DNA of 64,000 nucleotides from an uncultured beta proteobacterium. Lineage in GTDB: Bacteria > Pseudomonadota > Gammaproteobacteria > Burkholderiales > Burkholderiaceae_C. A model generated the notes under the pieces. It did not search any database, was not told the origin of the DNA, and worked only from the letters and a program-made list of their open reading frames with translations. Positions within the stretch are counted from its first letter, which is position 1. Every line of letters starts with the position of its first letter. The DNA lies in assembly GCA_903853895.1 (NCBI GenBank), contig CAINUX010000203.1, forward strand, positions 1 through 64,000, written 5' to 3'. This document shows, piece by piece, positions 62,883 to 64,000 of the stretch. Position numbers and translations under genes: made by a program.

Positions 62883-64000
62883 ATGCAGTTTTTCAAAGAC
62901 ATCAGCCTCTCCGCCTTCACTGCAGGTTTTGTCGCGGTGCTGGTGGGCTTCACCAGTTCGGTGGCCATTGTTTTTCAGGCCGCGCAGGCGCTTCACGCCA
63001 CGCCGGAGATGATCGCGTCCTGGATGTGGGCGCTGGGTCTGGGCATGGGCCTGTGCACGCTGGTGCTGTCGCTGTGGTGGAAAAAGCCGGTCATGGTGGC
63101 ATGGAGTACGCCGGGCGCCGCTGTGCTGGCCACCGCCGGGGCCACTGGCGGGTTCTCCATCGAAGAGGCCGTGGGCGCCTTCATGGTCTGCGCGGTGCTG
63201 ATCACGTTGTCAGGAGTGACCGGCTGGTTTGAGCGGGTTATGAACCGTATCCCGCTGGCACTCGCCTCGGCCTTGCTGGCCGGCGTGTTGGCACGCTTTG
63301 GACTGGCCGGGTTTGCCGCCGCTCAGACGGCGCTGCCCCTGGTACTGGTCATGTTGCTGGCCTACCTGCTGGGCAAACGGCTGTGGCCCCGCTATGCCGT
63401 GCCAACGACGCTTCTGGTCGCTATTGTTTTTGTAGCTACATCATCAGGTTTTACGAGGGCTGATATTGCTTTTGGCTTAACGACCCCGGTGTTGGTGGCC
63501 CCCAGCTTTACGATGACCGCCCTGGTCAGTTTGGCACTGCCGCTGTTCATCGTGACCATGGCCTCGCAGAATCTGCCGGGCGTGGCGGCGATCCAGTCCA
63601 CCGGCTTTGGCGACCAGCGCGCCAAGGGCGGTGACGCGGGCATTCCCATCTCCAAAACCATCACGCTGACTGGCGTGGCCACGTTACTGCTGGCGCCGTT
63701 TGGTGCATTTGCGCTGAACCTGAGTGCCATCACCGCGGCCATCTGCATGGGCCCCGAGGCCCACAGCAACCCGGCGCGGCGCTACACAGCGGCCGTATCG
63801 TGCGGTGCGCTGTATGTGGTGATTGGCCTGTTTGGCGCGGCCATCACGGGTGTGCTGACGGCCTTCCCCAAGGAGCTGGTGGCCGCCATTGCCGGGCTCG
63901 CCCTGCTGGGCACTATTGGCGGCGCCTTGTCGTCGGCCTTGCAACATGAACCGCACCGGGAGGCCGCCATCATCACTTTCCTGGTGACGCTCAGCGGTGT
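62883..64000 (+). CDS. BenE family benzoate/H+ symporter-like transporter (3' end off the right edge)
   Basis: An inner-membrane transporter with about 11 hydrophobic helices visible over 372 codons, open at the window edge. Features of the BenE family are the start MQFFKDISLSAFTAGFVAVLVGF, WSTPGAAVL, LIVTMASQNLPGVAAIQ and ALLLAPFGAFALNLSAITAAICMGPEAH. Benzoate or a similar acid is the expected substrate. ATG 62874 is an alternative start. A 54-bp repeat is inserted in frame at 63420-63473 in the loop between two helices and replaces the usual sequence there with AIVFVATSSGFTRADIAF. Confidence 0.88.
   Translation, partial: MQFFKDISLSAFTAGFVAVLVGFTSSVAIVFQAAQALHATPEMIASWMWALGLGMGLCTLVLSLWWKKPVMVAWSTPGAAVLATAGATGGFSIEEAVGAFMVCAVLITLSGVTGWFERVMNRIPLALASALLAGVLARFGLAGFAAAQTALPLVLVMLLAYLLGKRLWPRYAVPTTLLVAIVFVATSSGFTRADIAFGLTTPVLVAPSFTMTALVSLALPLFIVTMASQNLPGVAAIQSTGFGDQRAKGGDAGIPISKTITLTGVATLLLAPFGAFALNLSAITAAICMGPEAHSNPARRYTAAVSCGALYVVIGLFGAAITGVLTAFPKELVAAIAGLALLGTIGGALSSALQHEPHREAAIITFLVTLSG
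63420..63473 (+). repeat. 54-bp dispersed repeat, copy 6 (inside benE)
   Basis: Starts GCTATTGTTT, has TAGC at 14-17, ACGAGGGCTG at 34-43 and ends TTTT; the GGC at 46-48 is lost. As in leuS, its first base is the first base of a codon and it codes for 18 residues without a stop. Confidence 0.82.

Overview
The window looks like a chromosomal segment of a betaproteobacterium of the order Burkholderiales, most likely a Comamonadaceae member close to Rhodoferax, Polaromonas or Curvibacter. This rests on gene content and order (bamE-dapB-exbB-exbD-leuS-lptE, hpf-ptsN-hprK, proA, PF08886-type gshA, kup, phasin), on protein character, and on a dispersed 54-bp repeat also found inside ORFs. No tRNA, rRNA, CRISPR array or complete insertion sequence was seen.

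Layout. 1-6992 (minus) is a type I secretion and adhesin block: a LapB-like ABC exporter, a LapC-like adaptor, an atypical LuxR-type regulator, and the N-terminal part of a giant LapA/BapA-type repeat adhesin that runs off the left edge. 7111-12158 (plus) is an RND efflux operon ending in a DUF2892 membrane protein and a CsoR/CstR-family repressor; its strong sigma-70 promoter is overlaid by CsoR-type operators. 12138-30963 is mostly housekeeping: mnmA, a Nudix hydrolase, pntAB, fadD, a mtnA-aldolase-mtnP operon, corA, hpf-ptsN-hprK, fur, bamE, dapB, exbBD, leuS and lptE.

30966-51676 looks like accessory DNA lying between lptE and holA, which are neighbours in many relatives. It holds an Lrp regulator, a flavocytochrome c sulfide dehydrogenase pair, and a striking nitrogen-scavenging locus. 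That locus has a secreted cyanophycinase-like enzyme and an RpiR regulator divergent from a five-gene set in the order of the Pseudomonas aot operon (binding protein, two permeases, AotO/CphZ dipeptide hydrolase, ATPase), with a TonB-dependent receptor inserted after the binding protein. It is followed by a Cys-rich secreted protein, a Deg-like protease, a GST, a decayed AAA ATPase, a SulP transporter, a phasin, and an ornithine cyclodeaminase-arginase pair. Read together, cyanophycin could be cut outside the cell, imported as beta-Asp-Arg, split to Asp and Arg, and Arg taken to ornithine and proline.

51603-64000 returns to a mainly core arrangement: holA, a large CorA-like protein, a HEPN/MNT toxin-antitoxin pair fused by overlaps into the proA transcript, proA, gshA, a second TonB-dependent receptor, kup, a GNAT acetyltransferase and a BenE transporter cut by the right edge.

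The most notable unexplained structure is a 54-bp repeat present six times, three of them in frame inside leuS, proA and benE.
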